Source: Ricinus communis
Lineage: Eukaryota > Streptophyta > Magnoliopsida > Malpighiales > Euphorbiaceae
Reading direction: 5' to 3'
Assembly (NCBI RefSeq): GCF_019578655.1
Contig: NC_063259.1
Span: forward strand, 4,328,001-4,392,000
Length of the DNA: 64,000 bases
The notes under the pieces were generated by a model. It was not told where the DNA came from, ran no database searches, and saw only the letters and a program-made list of their open reading frames with translations. The translations under genes were made by a program, and so were the position numbers. Numbering within the stretch: the stretch's first letter is position 1; the number at the start of each line of letters is the position of its first letter. Positions 1 through 11,859 of this stretch are shown in pieces.

Positions 1-1303
1 AGAACCCGGCTCCACGGACTAGCAGGGACATAATCTGTAGCAAAAATATCAGTGGCCATAGAGGCCTCTAACCTACCTCCCTGCTCAATCAGGGCCTGAA
101 GCATAGCCCTGCTGAAAAGCCTCTACTCGAATGGAGTGCTGCTGCTGCTCCTCTGCCAATCTCTGCACTCTAAGTTGCAGCTCTCTAAACTCAATAGGGG
201 AGACTCCTAAAACAGCTGAAGAAGACCGAGAAGGAGCTGAAGTAGACGGTCTGGAGGAAGACTCTGGAATATCAGAAGAAGGAGGTGGAACATCCCGTAC
301 CCGGGGGCTCAAGGTGTCGCTCCTCTCTGCGTGTTGCCAAGAGAGCACTCCTCAATCTATACTCTAGTCCTAGCGGACCTTGCCTACGAGTCACCATCCC
401 CATACTAACAAACTAGGGAAGTCCCAAAGTCTCCATCACCCCCAGCTCTGTCGAATGTGGTACTGCCCCCTCCAAAACCCCTAAGCTCCTAGCCAGCTGA
501 GTAATGTAAGTCCCAAAATAAAAAAATACCTTCTTTGAGTTGTTATAGAAGGCACTGATCTGTCTAGCCAACAAGTATCCCATGTCGACTGACTAGCTCT
601 GGTGCATGCTGTAAAGTATAAACAGGGTCGGCTGGGTCACTACACCATCACTGTCTTCCCTGCCAGTGATGGCCCTAGTCAGTAATGCATGCAAGTACCG
701 CAGTCCCTCAGGCAAGTTAGACGCCTTAGACTGGCTGGCACTGTACCCCTTAGCGTCATCAGAAATCTCAGCCCACATCTACGGATATGACATACCAAGC
801 GTGTGTATACAGCCACTATATACCTCCCCAGCTACATCCTCCTCAGTCCATAAACCCAAGTGTACCCCAAACTGTTGTACACTCATCGTGAAAGTCCGTT
901 ATGCTAGTTTGAAACTAATAGCATCCGGCTGCTGAAAGTCCCGCAACTGGCTCTGCAGAAAGAAAGTGCTAGCAAACTCCATATTCAACTCCCTATACGT
1001 CGACTTAACTATCTCAAAGAAATGTTGAAACGGGGACGTCTCAAGGTATCAGTGGACTACAGCTGCAAGTTCGACGCTCTCTAGTGTTGGCCAGTCTATC
1101 CTACGCCCCTTTCCCAAATCTTTGTGCCTCATCGACTGGTATCTCTGCTCGAAGGTGGGCTGCCCGTGGAAAAGTAGGAATCTATGGCGCTGTAGTGGTA
1201 TAACTAGGCCTGAACTAGTCGGTGCAACGCCTGAGGATCGAGAGGAAGAGGAACCATCGGTCTGCCTCCTCTTGTAAACTCATGATCCTCATCTAGTGGA
1301 CAT
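1..1303 (-). pseudogene. ATHILA ORF-1-type retroelement frame (decayed)
   Basis: Reading leftward from an ATG at 1303, one frame stays recognisable to the window edge but holds several in-frame stops. After a Ser-rich start there is a stretch with the pattern YRELNMEFASTF, later ISFKL and MSVQQFG. This is the layout of the ATHILA ORF-1 retroelement family (Y-x-E-L-x-x-E-F-x-x-T, then a V/I-x-F-K/R-L block). A second conserved block (MWAEISDDAKGYSASQSKA, then LRYLHALLTRAITGRED) follows, and the C-terminal part is Ser/Pro-rich with a heptad-like segment. It is homologous in domain order to the frames at 4983-6190 and 52755-53204. It lies antisense to the LTR at 3423. Its function is unknown. 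Confidence 0.7.
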
Positions 1304-2801
1304 GGTACCTGAAAAAGAAATTTTTAGTGCTAAGGGTCAACGAAATTCTGGCAGCATAACGGCATAAAATGGACAAGCCAAACAATTTAATTCGATAAAG
1401 TTAAACCGTTCAATGCCCTGCAAAGAAAATTCAATCCACAATATTGCCAACCATGGTGCTAACTAATTAAATTCTCAATTCATCCATATCAAGTCTAAAT
1501 TCGTCATAATCCATCACAAGGCAAACCAACAAACTAAATAGAACAAACACACTCATTGATGATATGGAGTTCGATCTGGCAGGATGCTTCACGGACCCTG
1601 AGCCACCACTGCCCCCTCCTTCAGCGACTTTCCCTACTCCTCATCTTCCAACAGATCCAACCAATGAGGATACACCATCAGCAGACTCCCAGCAGTGAAA
1701 CACAAACTTGTGCCACTTTTCTTTTTCCTTTTTCTTTTTATTTCTTTCCTTTATTTTATTTTATTTTATTTTCTTGCTTTTTGCATGCTTAATGTTTTAT
1801 TATTTCCTTTCATTTTTCCTTTCATGTTAATTTGTTTTAGTAGAACACTATGCTTTCCCATTTTGAAATGAACACTAAGTATAATCTTCAAGAACTATGA
1901 TGTGCGAGTCATATGCTATACCCAGTTTTAATCTTTCTAACACTGTGGACAGTGTTATATTCAAGTGTGGGGTAGGTATCCCTCAATTATTTAAAAGCAA
2001 TGATAATGGACCATGCTTAGGATGTTAGGACCTAGGTTTTGCATGACATTCAAGTTTAGTTTATTCTTTCGTAATTAATGAATTAATTCACACACTAGTA
2101 CTTGATTGTCCCTCTTTATCTTCTATTCTTGAAAGTAATTTCACTATATTCAACATGTCAATTTGGTCGAGTTAAACCGATGTTACTTGAGTTCCTTGCG
2201 AATTTACAACCTTTGACTGTGAACTCTGATTATGTCAACCTCGTATTCAATTTATATGATGATTCAATTGATAAGCCTAGGAACCAGTTGCAAATTTTAG
2301 CCACTTTAAACGTGAGTCTTTAAATCAAAAAATTGAGCATCCATTGCACATTATGCTCATGAATTTTGGTGTTTGAGTGTGCGTTGTATTTACTTTCATT
2401 TCTAGAACTTGCTCTGTAATGCTTGTTGCGGTTACATGATTTTTTGAATACCAATAGATGATTTGGGCAACTTAGGATTTTACCACATCTGGCTAAAAGC
2501 CTACCTTCTGTTTCCATTAGTCAACCAGTTTGAGCCGTAACCTTTTCTTCATAATTTACACTTAATCACTACGCATACACCATTCTTTACATTTGTCTTT
2601 CCTTTCACCCTGTATACTGAGTAATTATGTGTTATGTTTTTGGAATCATGGTGCCTAACATTATTTTTAATTCACTTAATCTTTTCAGTCATTCTTTGAT
2701 GCTCCTTTCAATCCAAAATTGGATATTCATTCTTATTGTTTATGTCAATAACCACAGCAGCCCCTACATAAGCTGTTGCAATATATATACATAGTATATA
2801 T

Positions 2802-2833
<32 letters not shown>

Positions 2834-3422
2834 TTATTACTTACTTCTTAGCTTTTAGCTCTTCTGAATCTAACTCTTATGAGCATCGTTTATTTCAAAT
2901 AAGGCTTAGTGAATACTTTTATTGCTTAGCACTCAGTTCCTGAAGCATTCAGTTCAATTAAGTGCATAATTTTTCAGTATACTTTACACTTCTATCCAAA
3001 TATTCATACCTTTACCTCAGCCTCATTACAACCCTTGAAAAGACCCTTTGATTTTAGTATTCAAATATTCACGCTAGCAAAGATGAGATTTATGAGCAAG
3101 CTTATGATAAACAGATTTTGTGCAGCTGCATTGAGGGAATTTTCTTATTTACCTGTAAACATTGTGAGTGATTTGAGAGATTCCTGTGAGGCAATGGTTC
3201 TTAGTCTTTAATACTGATTTGTTATGTAAGTTATGTTTCGAGATGATATCATTATAGTTCTTTCTTAAAGGTATATAACTTGTTAGTTAATTGAGTTTCA
3301 TTCTTTATATGTTGAATAGGGTTGAGTTATGAACTTTAGCATGGATTCTGAGGGGTGATTGTTGCTTGTGCATGTATTGAGTTATTGATTGCTTGAGGAC
3401 AAGCAAAAGCTTAAGTGTGGGG
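1304..3422 (+). mobile_element. 3' non-coding part of Athila-like element A, with polypurine tract
   Basis: No long frame is present. The stretch holds a T-rich tract (about 1720-1830), two AAGTGTGGGG-like motifs (about 1963 and 3413) and, just before the LTR, the phrase GCTTGAGGACAAGCAAAAGC. These are typical of the 3' untranslated end and polypurine tract of Athila/Tat-type Ty3/gypsy elements on the plus strand. A short Pro-rich plus-strand tail (1561-1698) may be remnant coding sequence. Simple A/T repeats lie at about 2776-2830. Confidence 0.6.
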
Positions 3423-4893
3423 TGATTTGATAGGCATCATATTACACATATTTACATGCCCAATTGTATACATTCTTTTGCATAATTATCTCATTTTATG
3501 CTAGAATCACCTTTCTTTTGGTTTCTTTCACATTTCAGGTCATTATCGAAAGACATTGTCAATAATCGAGGGAAATACATGCAATTACGGACCAGAATCC
3601 ATCAAATTGAGCAAGGACTAGCATTCTGAGGGTTGAGCACGGCCTGGACTCCGGCCGTGCTGAATTGTCAAAAAGCTGCTCCTAGAAGTGCCATTTTGGC
3701 ATGGTTTCCGTAGCCACCACGACCTCCACCATGACCCGTGGTGGCTCAGCACCGGCTTAGGCATGGCCTGGAAGAGGTCAACACAACTAAATGCATAGTT
3801 CAAGACAACCGACTCATCTCAGGCCGACCAAAGACAGCTCGACCACTACCGACCAAGGGACTATATAGGCAAAAACGAATTGGTGAATGAGGATTTGATT
3901 TTCTGACTTGATTTCCATTATACAAACTCAATTCATTTATTTTCAGACCTCAATTGTCGACTTTGGGAGATCAATTTCATCAATTGAAGGAAGGATTACA
4001 CTTGTTTCAACATTAATTTGAAGATCAAGACAAGATTTAGGAGCATTCAAGAGGCAAATTAGGGTTTGATATTTTGAATTGGAAAATTAGGGTTTCTCAT
4101 CCAACTTGAAAGAGAAGGATGTACATGCCTTTAATTTACTTTTCTAATTTTATTCCTTATTTCGTGATGCTTATTAGTATGAATAGCTAAATTGTTGAAC
4201 CCAATTGGTGTTCCTATGTTTGTGGATTGATCTTAATGTAATGAGATTTTGATTGTCAATTCTTGATTCTTCTTGCTTTTATTATTAATAAGAAGTCACT
4301 TTATTCATGAGACGTTGTGAATGGTGGAGTTTAGATTGCTTTATGTAATTGAGAGATTCATTTAGTAATCGGAAAACTGAATAGCAAGAACTGGTTAATA
4401 ATCACTTAGAGATAAGGGTAATTGACTAGTTGGGTTAAGAATTAACAAAGCTTAATAGAGGCGGGTTAGACCTTAATACTAATCGAATAATCGATCGTTA
4501 GGAAGAGATTCTAACTTTAGGTTATTAGGTTTGGGAATTTGGTTATCTCGAGAGGGAGACTGAATTCAGTTAAGACTTCGTCCACGGCTAATTGCAATTG
4601 ATAATCAATTTAATCTCTATCTTTACAAAAATCCAATTAACTTAGGTCCTTTAGGGTTTGCTTTTCCTTCGAGAGTTTTCCTAAATCTTTTCAGATAATT
4701 TGACATTTAATTACTTATTTGTTCATAATTAATCATAGAACAATACTTTATTGATTTCTTTAGGTTATATAATATAAGACGCTACAGTAGGTCTAGGTTC
4801 ACCCTTTCCCGAGAATACGACCTTGATACTCACCATTTGTGCTAGTCTGCATCGATAGGTTCACTGCCTTAGATTGTAGCTATGTAAAAAGCA
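3423..4893 (+). repeat. LTR of Athila-like element A (3' or solo)
   Basis: The LTR starts at a TGATTTGATAGGC-type terminus directly after the AAGTGTGGGG polypurine tract and ends at about the CA at 4892-4893 (it could be a few bases later). U3 contains two inverted repeats: AGCACGGCC with GGCCGTGCT (about 3636-3662) and GCCACCACG with CGTGGTGGC (about 3713-3748). A TATA box, CTATATAGGC, follows at 3861. The end has the GGTTCACCCTTTCCCGAGAA-type sequence seen in many Athila R/U5 regions. No matching second LTR is in the window, so it is either a 3' LTR or a solo LTR. Edges are accurate to a few bases. Confidence 0.6.
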
Positions 4894-4982
4894 ATATCAG
4901 GTAGCTAAAAATAAAAAGAAATTTTCTACTGTAGTTAGATAGCTAAGTCCTAAAAAAAATTCTAATATAAGAGCTAAGATTA

Positions 4983-6190
4983 ATGATGAGGTGGGGATGA
5001 TGGTGGTGAGGGAGGATCAAAGTCAACCGATTCGAAGTAATAATCGAGCTTATATACTTGTCGATGTTGACTCCTCTCTACGTTAGCCAAGTGAGAATCG
5101 AGTTCGTTGAGCCTGCGGTTAAGGTTGGTATTCATTGTTTGTAATTGGTTCAGTACTTGGTGCTAACCTTTACTACCCCATTCCCATGCTCTTCTTTCCT
5201 CGTGGTCAAATTTGTCCTCTTCTTGCTCCTCCCGACTTTGCTTCCCTTGTTCAACACTACTACTACATCTGCTAGACCCCTTGCGATCTACAAAACACAT
5301 TGGGCCACCACGATTATGTACCAAATTTGATCTAACCAAGGCATGTATATGAAAATTCCCTAAAGAGGGAATTTTCTTATATGATGAGCTCTCCGAATCA
5401 AATCCACATAGATGGATAGCTAAACCCGTAACGATGTGTCTTAGGCTAATGCAACTCTTTGGTCTAGCCAGGGTTCTCAATAAACTTTGCACGATAAAAT
5501 AAGCTGATGAAATTGACTTATTATTATCCAAACACCATAGAAAATGAAGTTCTTGTTTCATTACCTTGCTAGTTTCTTTCCTTCCAAAGATTCCACCACT
5601 CATAAACTTTGAAATTAACAAGTAGCAATGATCAATAAAAATAGCATTTCACATAGTATTTAATATCATGTGAATCCTCTCCCGCCAACTTCTTCCAAAA
5701 TCTATTTATATCAAATTTATGGTGTTGTTCAGAAAGTCCTCCTTTCTTTAATCCAAAGGCTTGAACTATAGTTGCACATGTGATAGCATAGTCATTCCTA
5801 AATAATCTCACTTTTATTTCTTTATCATTGTATGGATTATATTGCAATGTAGTAAAATATTCTAAACTTAATTCACAATATAATGGAAGAACTTTGAATG
5901 CAAAATCTGTCCATCCTAACTTAGCTAATAAATCCATCATTCTCTCAAATATACGTAATTTCATTAAGTAAGGAATATCTAAGAACCTAGAAGGTATTTG
6001 TTCTCTACTTGCTAAGCTCAAAACTCTATTACCTTCTATGTGGCTTCAGATGTCAAATGATGCTCCATACATGGCTAGCATATTTTGTTCTTCATTGGTA
6101 GAACTTGAAGAACTATAGCAGTTCATGATTCATGGGTAAAAAAGCAACTTCCTTTCCTCTTTCCTTCCTTGATCTTGATCTTGGGGCCAT
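4983..6190 (-). pseudogene. ATHILA ORF-1-type frame of element B (decayed)
   Basis: The ATG at 6190 opens a basic N terminus (MAPRSRSRKERGKE). A stop and a frameshift lie between about 6125 and 6020; then the conserved domain continues with LGWTDFAF, YCELSLEYFTTL, KVRLFRNDY and QAFGL. After a further break, coding similarity runs on through 5621-5163 to an acidic, coiled-coil-prone tail (LNRRLNELDSHLANVERSQ) and a Pro-rich end near 4983. Compared with the 52.7-kb copy, both share GW-x(2)-F and YC-E/Q-L. It lies downstream of pol on the same strand, the place usually assigned to env-like genes in Athila elements. No signal peptide or transmembrane segment is visible. Confidence 0.7.
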
Positions 6191-6355
6191 TTGTTATGTG
6201 ATAGTACTTAGAAGAGAGAGTAAAGGACTAAAACTTAATAGATATGGAAGAAAAAGTGAGTATTGGGTAGAAAGAGAAAAATTAAGGAAGGAAAAAGCTT
6301 AGTTGTGTGTTAATGGTGGAGGGAGGTGAGATGGGAAAGAAAAGAGAATAGAAAG

Positions 6356-6389
6356 AATATATATATAGAAGAATGGGTTTAGGGTTTTA
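6356..6389 (-). promoter_or_regulatory. Promoter-like core upstream of the ATHILA-type frame
   Basis: On the minus strand an ATAAAACCCTAAACCC element (telo-box-like, 6374-6389) is followed by CTATATATATATTC (6356-6369). About 165 bases of CT-rich leader, without ATG, run to the ATG at 6190. This is the usual order of a plant core promoter with telo box and Y patch. Activity is inferred, not shown. Confidence 0.45.
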
Positions 6390-6519
6390 TAAAAGGTATT
6401 ATAGGTCGATTAAAATTCAAAGTTTGATTAAAGTTGTAAAGTATATCCCAAATACCTTTAAGTTAAAACTAAAAAGAAAACTCAAATAAAAATAAATAAA
6501 ACAAATCTGCAAGTTAGGT

Positions 6520-6915
6520 CCGGGTCGCCGCTGGCTGTTAGTGCCCCGCGGATGGTCTCCCTCGCCAGCCAGCTTCTACACCTGCCTCTTCCGTTGATTC
6601 TTTCACGCGTCGATTGGGCATCATCAGCGCGCCGTTAGTTTCCTGCATCCAGCTGAATGCGTAGTTGCTGCGCGCCCATCCGTCATCCCATATCTGGCTG
6701 GCTCACAGGCTGCTCTGCACCCATGTTGGTAGCATCGAGTCGAGTGGCCAGTGTCCCGATGATGCTCCGCGGCCCGCTGATTGCTTCCCCAGCAAGCGCA
6801 TGTGTTCCTCGCGGGCCCGTTGTCCGCTGTCACTAACTCTTCTATGGGCCAGTGAAATGCTGCGATGACAAAGCTATGGGCCCATGCGATTTTCGCGCTA
6901 CCGCGACGTGGCTTG
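6520..6915. other. GC-rich island inside AT-rich element B
   Basis: About 390 bases with many CpG and GCC/GGC words (GCCCCGCGG, GCGCGCC, CTCCGCGGCCC, CGCGGGCCC) lie in surroundings that are mostly A/T. It sits directly upstream, on the minus strand, of the telo-box/TATA core at 6356-6389. Open frames here (6624-6935 minus, 6665-6868 plus) are explained by low stop density in GC-rich DNA. It could be an upstream control region or a fragment of foreign origin. Confidence 0.5.
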
Positions 6916-7259
6916 TCCGAAATTAAATTTTTCAAAGTATTTTTAATTGCTTCAGAATATGTCTTAGAGGTTATTAATTAGTCAAAAATATATAATAAAG
7001 TGGTTATTAATATTTTAGTATATAAATATATGTAATTAAATAAAAATGAAGAACTCAAGCAAATTTGGACTAAAATTTTATTAATAAATGAACAAAAAAC
7101 AATTTAACTAAAAATGGAAAATCTAAAGCAAACTAAAATGACTTAAGAAAACTAAATTCCTAACTAAAGATAAGCAAACGTAAGGAATGTCTAAGTCCTA
7201 AACTAATTGTATTTCCTTAGGCGTTCTCTCCTTTTTACTGTTAGTGGTGTCGTTCTTTT

Positions 7260-7836
7260 TTTGGTGTCCTCAACCTCTTTTAGGCTTGTCTAGTTCGTGT
7301 ATGTCATACTCATATTTCCTTAGATGTCCTCTTCCTCTTTCAGAGTCGGTAATTATGTTACACTCACTTTCATACTCCAAATCTTCTCCTCTCGAATAGA
7401 TTTTATCAATTAAGTACTTCACTTGATATTTTCTTTCAGAGTTTTCAATTTTTATTATTTTCTCAAGAGTGACTGGCCTCTCTATTAGTCTTGGGTAAGC
7501 CCTATGATAAGCATAAAAGGCGGTGATCTCTTCAGGCCTAATGTCATACTCCATCTTAAGCCTTTTTCTTGGTTGTCAATTTTTGAGAAATCCGGGATAA
7601 GGGAATGGTGTAGGTGTGGGCCTTCTAGCTCTTTCATCTTTACTTGACGTTAGTCTTGAACTACATGGAATTTATGGTGAATGGAATGGTGTAGGTGCTC
7701 TTCTTCTGATTTTTTCAGATTTCCTAAAGGCAAGTCTTGAGCTGAGTGGCTTGGATTTGGGTGTAGAGTGATTTGGTGGTGATAAAGGTAGTGGAGAGTT
7801 TACCTCCTCCTTGACGCTTTCTTACCTAGAGTGCAT
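7260..7836 (-). pseudogene. Unknown small frame between pol and the ATHILA-type frame
   Basis: The ATG at 7836 begins a frame readable to about 7260, interrupted by three in-frame stops. The N-terminal half is basic and Pro/Ser-rich, with two related Pro-rich words (APTPFHSP and PTPTPFPYP). The C-terminal half (from 7554, MEYDIRPEEITAFYAYHRAY) is charged, with EEITAFYAYH and RKYQVKYLIDKIYSRGEDLE. I do not recognise a family. It lies about 550 bases downstream of the integrase end and has its own TATA-like box, so it may be an accessory gene of the element or a captured one. Confidence 0.4.
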
Positions 7837-7904
7837 AATTATTAAAAGCTCTTGAGAAGAAAAGAGATTGTTTAGAGTAGCTTTTAATGAAGGGCAAGAA
7901 GGGT

Positions 7905-7914
7905 CTATATATAG
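7905..7914 (-). promoter_or_regulatory. TATA-like box upstream of the unknown small frame
   Basis: On the minus strand ACTATATATAGACC lies about 70 bases upstream of the ATG at 7836, with a leader free of other ATGs. Spacing suits a plant TATA box. Activity is inferred. Confidence 0.35.
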
Positions 7915-8349
7915 TGTTTTCTTTAATCCAATTTTGTCTAGAATTTGATTATGTCTAGTCATTAGGAAATAACATCCTTATTTACCCCTTAATTACTTGT
8001 CCTAATTCTACAAGGAAACATAAAACCTAGTTCTACATACTTTTCCACATTCATATGCTCAATGATTAAAACTAAATGACCTTCATGTAATACATATAAT
8101 CTCATAAATATTTGAAGCATAATATTGACTAGTAAATTAAGTGTTACCACATAAAGTTCCTCTTTTGTACTTGATGATCATGTAGGTACTAGGATGCTTG
8201 AATCTCTTACAAGTTCCTAAAAACAATAAGAACAATACTTAAAATTTAAATTTAAATAATAAAAATATAAAAGATATAATATACAAGTGCTAAATTTATT
8301 ATCTATAGCTAGACATTGACGAAGTTGTTTCAAGTTGGTGGTGCCTCAA

Positions 8350-9560
8350 TGCATTCCACTTCATATCCATAGGTCATTCCTTCATAGTATAGCTTTAAAC
8401 AATAGCCATTTGAATCGTTCTTGAGTCTTAATGTTACGTAATCTCACTACACCATGAGGTAAAACAGTTATTACTTTGAAGAGGTCATTCCATCTTGATC
8501 TGAGCTTTCCTGGAGAAAGTTTAAAGCGTGAGTTAAATAATAAAACTTTCATTCCAGGGATAAAAGATTTACGAAGTAAATTCTTATCGTGTTGCCTTTT
8601 GGTCCTTTCTTTGTATAGCTTGGCAATCTCATTATGCCTCACTATGCATTTCTTCTAGCTGTTTAAGTGCAATAGGCACTCTTCACCCGCTTTGGTTAAG
8701 TCCATATTAAGCTCCTTAATAGCCCAGTATGCTTTATGTTCTAATTCGACCGGTAAATGGAAAGCTTTGTCATACACTAACCTATAAGGACTCATTCCAA
8801 TTGGTGTTTTATACGCTGTGCGATATGTCCAAAGGGGGTTCAAGTGTATAGCTCAATCTTTTCTAAAAGGGCACACTGATTTCTCAAGTATTGACTTAAT
8901 TTGCCTATTACTAACTTCCACCAGCCCTGACGTTTATGGGTGATAAGGAGTTGCAACTCTATGAGTTACTCCATATTTCCTAAGTAAGGTGTTAAATGCC
9001 TTGTTGCAAAAATGTGTTCCCCCATCACTCATTATTTGCTTTAGGCGTTCCAAACCTGCTAAAGATATTGTCCTTTATGAATTTGCATACATTAGTATCA
9101 TTAGTTCGAGTAGCTATTGTTTCTACCTATTTAGACACATAATCAACAGCTACAAGTATATATTCATAACCATGAGAAGGTCGAAATGGTCCTATAAAAT
9201 CAATGCCCCGCACATCAAACAGTTTAACCACAAGATTAAAGTTTAAGGCATTTCAGTTTGTTTGCTAATATTTCCACTTCTTTGGCATTTATCACATTTA
9301 ACACAAAAAAACATGAGCATCCTTAAATAACGAAGGCCAGAAAAAACCTAATTGGAGAACTCCGTAGGTTCTTTTCTTACCACCAAAATAACCTCCACAA
9401 TGCATTTCATGGGAAAAGGTCAGAATGCTTTGTTGCTCATCTTTAAGTATACATCTTCTGATCTTTGATCAGAATAATGTTTAAACAAATACGGGTGATC
9501 CCAAAAATAATGCCTACACAGATAAAAATCTTTTCTTTTCTTGCTATGTTAAGTTAGGTC
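8350..9560 (-). pseudogene. Integrase of element B (decayed)
   Basis: Minus-strand fragments keep the order of a Ty3/gypsy integrase. The zinc-finger end reads [17 protein letters not shown] at about 9247-9297. The C-terminal core reads [20 protein letters not shown] (8843 leftward), and the C-terminal domain reads KVLLFNSRFKLSPGKLRSRW followed by FKVITVLPHGVVRL (8642-8382). The middle of the core, with the DDE residues, is broken by stops and frameshifts. Pol ends near 8350. Confidence 0.8.
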
Positions 9561-9569
9561 TCATATTAC

Positions 9570-10878
9570 CACATGCCAAATAGTTTACAATGTCAGCATA
9601 CTATGGCTCATGATTCACCATAAATAATTGTTCATCAAGGAAAGTCTCATTAATTACCTTTTTAAAACCAAGATTGTCAGAATCGGAAATCAATCTTGAA
9701 AGGTGATCGGCAACTATATTTTCACTTCTTTTTTTATCTTTTGTCTCTATATCAAATTATTGCAATAAGAGCATCAACCTAATAAGTCGTGGTTTAGCAT
9801 TAGGCTTAGTTAAAAGATATCTCAAAGCAGTATGATTTGAATGTACGGTAACTTTAGACCCCACCAAATAAGATATGAATTTGTCTAGTGAAAATATAAC
9901 AACTAGAAATTCTTTTTAGTTGTTGAATAGTTTATTTGGGCATCATCAAGAGTTTTGCTAAATATAATATATTAAATGTAAAGCTTTATCAACTCTTTGG
10001 CCTAAAACTGCTCCTATAGCATAATCAGATGCATCACACATTATTTCAAAGGGAAGAGACTAATCAGGTGCCATAATAACAGGTGCACAAGTCTATCTTT
10101 TTTTCAAAGTGTTAAAAGTATAAAGACATGCATCATAAAAAATAAAGTTAACACCTTTAGCCAGCAATTCAGTTAAAGGACGAGCAATTTTAGAAAAGTC
10201 TTTAATAAAATGCCTATAAAATCATGCATGGCCGAGAAAACTTCTAATGGGGCAATTTGACAATTAAATCGATTTTTGCCTTGTCGACTTTAATACCTTT
10301 ACTAAAAACTATATGTCCTAACATAATACCATGTTTAACTATGAATTGACTCTTTTCCCAACTCAAAGTTAAGTTACACTCAATGCATCTCTTAAGAACA
10401 CAAGTCAGATTACTTAGACATGCATCAAATGAGGAGCCAAAAACTGAAAAACCATCTATAAATACCTCGATGTAGTCTTCTAACATGTCAGAGAAAATAG
10501 AAAGCATACATCTTTGGAATGTTGCAGGAGCATTACAAAGTGCAAAAGGCATCCTCCTAAACGCAAAAGTTCCAAAAGGACATGTCTTTTCTTGATCTTC
10601 AAGTGCAATGGGTACCTGATAAAATCCTGAAACTCCATCAAGAAAACAGTAAAATTCATGTCCTGCTAAACGCTCTAATATTTTATCAATAAAAGGAAGA
10701 GAAAAATGATCATTCTTTATTGCAGCGTTTAACTAATCAATACACATTCTCCACCTTGTAGTCATTCTTGTTGGAACTAACTTCCCTTTTTTATTCTTAA
10801 CAACTGTTATACCTGACTTTTTAGACACTATATGAATAGACTTACCCAATTACTATTAGCTATAAGGTATAAAATACC
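9570..10878 (-). pseudogene. Reverse transcriptase and RNase H of element B (decayed)
   Basis: The RT thumb side is clear at 10552-10244 (MPFALCNAPATFQRCM, LGHIVFSKGIKVDKAKI). The catalytic box reads VFIDGFSVFG where active Athila RTs have two Asp, so the second catalytic Asp is lost. RNase H similarity continues to about 9570 with stops. Non-functional. Confidence 0.8.
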
Positions 10879-11859
10879 CTAATCTAATAATTTTTGGACT
10901 TTCTTTTTTACCACCTCTTTTATGTTAGGATTAAGTCGTCTTTGTGTATCTCTAACAGCTTTGGAATTGTCCTCTAAAATAATTTTATGTATACACATTG
11001 TTGGACTAATACTCTTAATGTTAGAAATTCCCCATCCAATAGTTTTTTTAAGCCTTCTTAATTCTCTAATAGTTATCTCTTCCTCTGAAAGAGAAAGATC
11101 AAAAGCTATGATTATTGGGTATGTATTTCCTTCTCCCAAGAAGACATATTTAAGTGTATTAGGCAACTCCTTAAGCTCAACTTTAGGTGGTTCATTAATA
11201 ATTTCTAATTCTATTCTAATAAGGGAATCTAAAGGTTCAATAGTGCTTTCATCAAGTGACATTGGAATAGCTTCATCTAACTTATCATGTAAGTCTAAAA
11301 CTTTTTCACCTAAGTTTTCTTTAAATCTTTCTAATGTTAATGCAACTTCTAACTTATCATCCTTATCCTGTAAATATGTTTCATAAATAAAATAATCCAT
11401 ACAATCAACATATGAATATTCATCAATTGAAGTGCTAAGAGATAGAATAAGAAAATCAAACACTTTAAATTTCATAGTCTCTCCCAAGACTATCATAGTC
11501 AGCTTTCCATTGTGCACATCAATAACTATCTTGGTAGTTGCCATGAAATGTCTACCAAGGAGTATTGTTTGCTCCTTATCCATTGCTGATGTATTTTCCA
11601 TGTCAAGAACTAAAAAGTCAGTAGGGATTATCAGTTTTCCTACCTGAATCAGCAAATCTTCCATTATGCCTCTTCGATACTTAATCGACCTATTAACCAG
11701 TTGTAGAGATATGGTAGTTGGCTTCAATTCTCCTAAGTCAAGTTGTGCATATATTGAATATGGCATCAAGTTGATGCTTACTCCCAAATTCAATATGGCT
11801 TTAGCAACTTTCTTATCTCCCATTGTAATATTGACAGTAAAGCTCCCAGGGTCTTTCAT
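10879..11859 (-). pseudogene. Aspartic protease and RT start of element B
   Basis: A 326-residue frame. The N-terminal part is the retroviral-type protease: AILNLGVSINLMPYSIYAQL, with Asn where the family has catalytic Asp (usual LDLGAS). The linker is acidic. The C-terminal end, IHKIILEDNSKAVRDTQRRL, is the start of RT. It is the longest uninterrupted frame of this element, but with the protease Asp lost it cannot encode an active enzyme. Confidence 0.8.

Noticed and set aside
2776..2830. TA and A/G-rich simple repeats as a regulatory region
   Set aside because: Low-complexity DNA in the 3' untranslated part of element A; no supporting motif.
6624..6935. Open frames in the GC-rich island
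   Set aside because: Explained by low stop-codon density in GC-rich DNA; no domain and poor codon pattern in both directions.
10922..11386. 154-codon plus-strand frame
   Set aside because: Complement of the protease/RT frame of element B; no independent signal.
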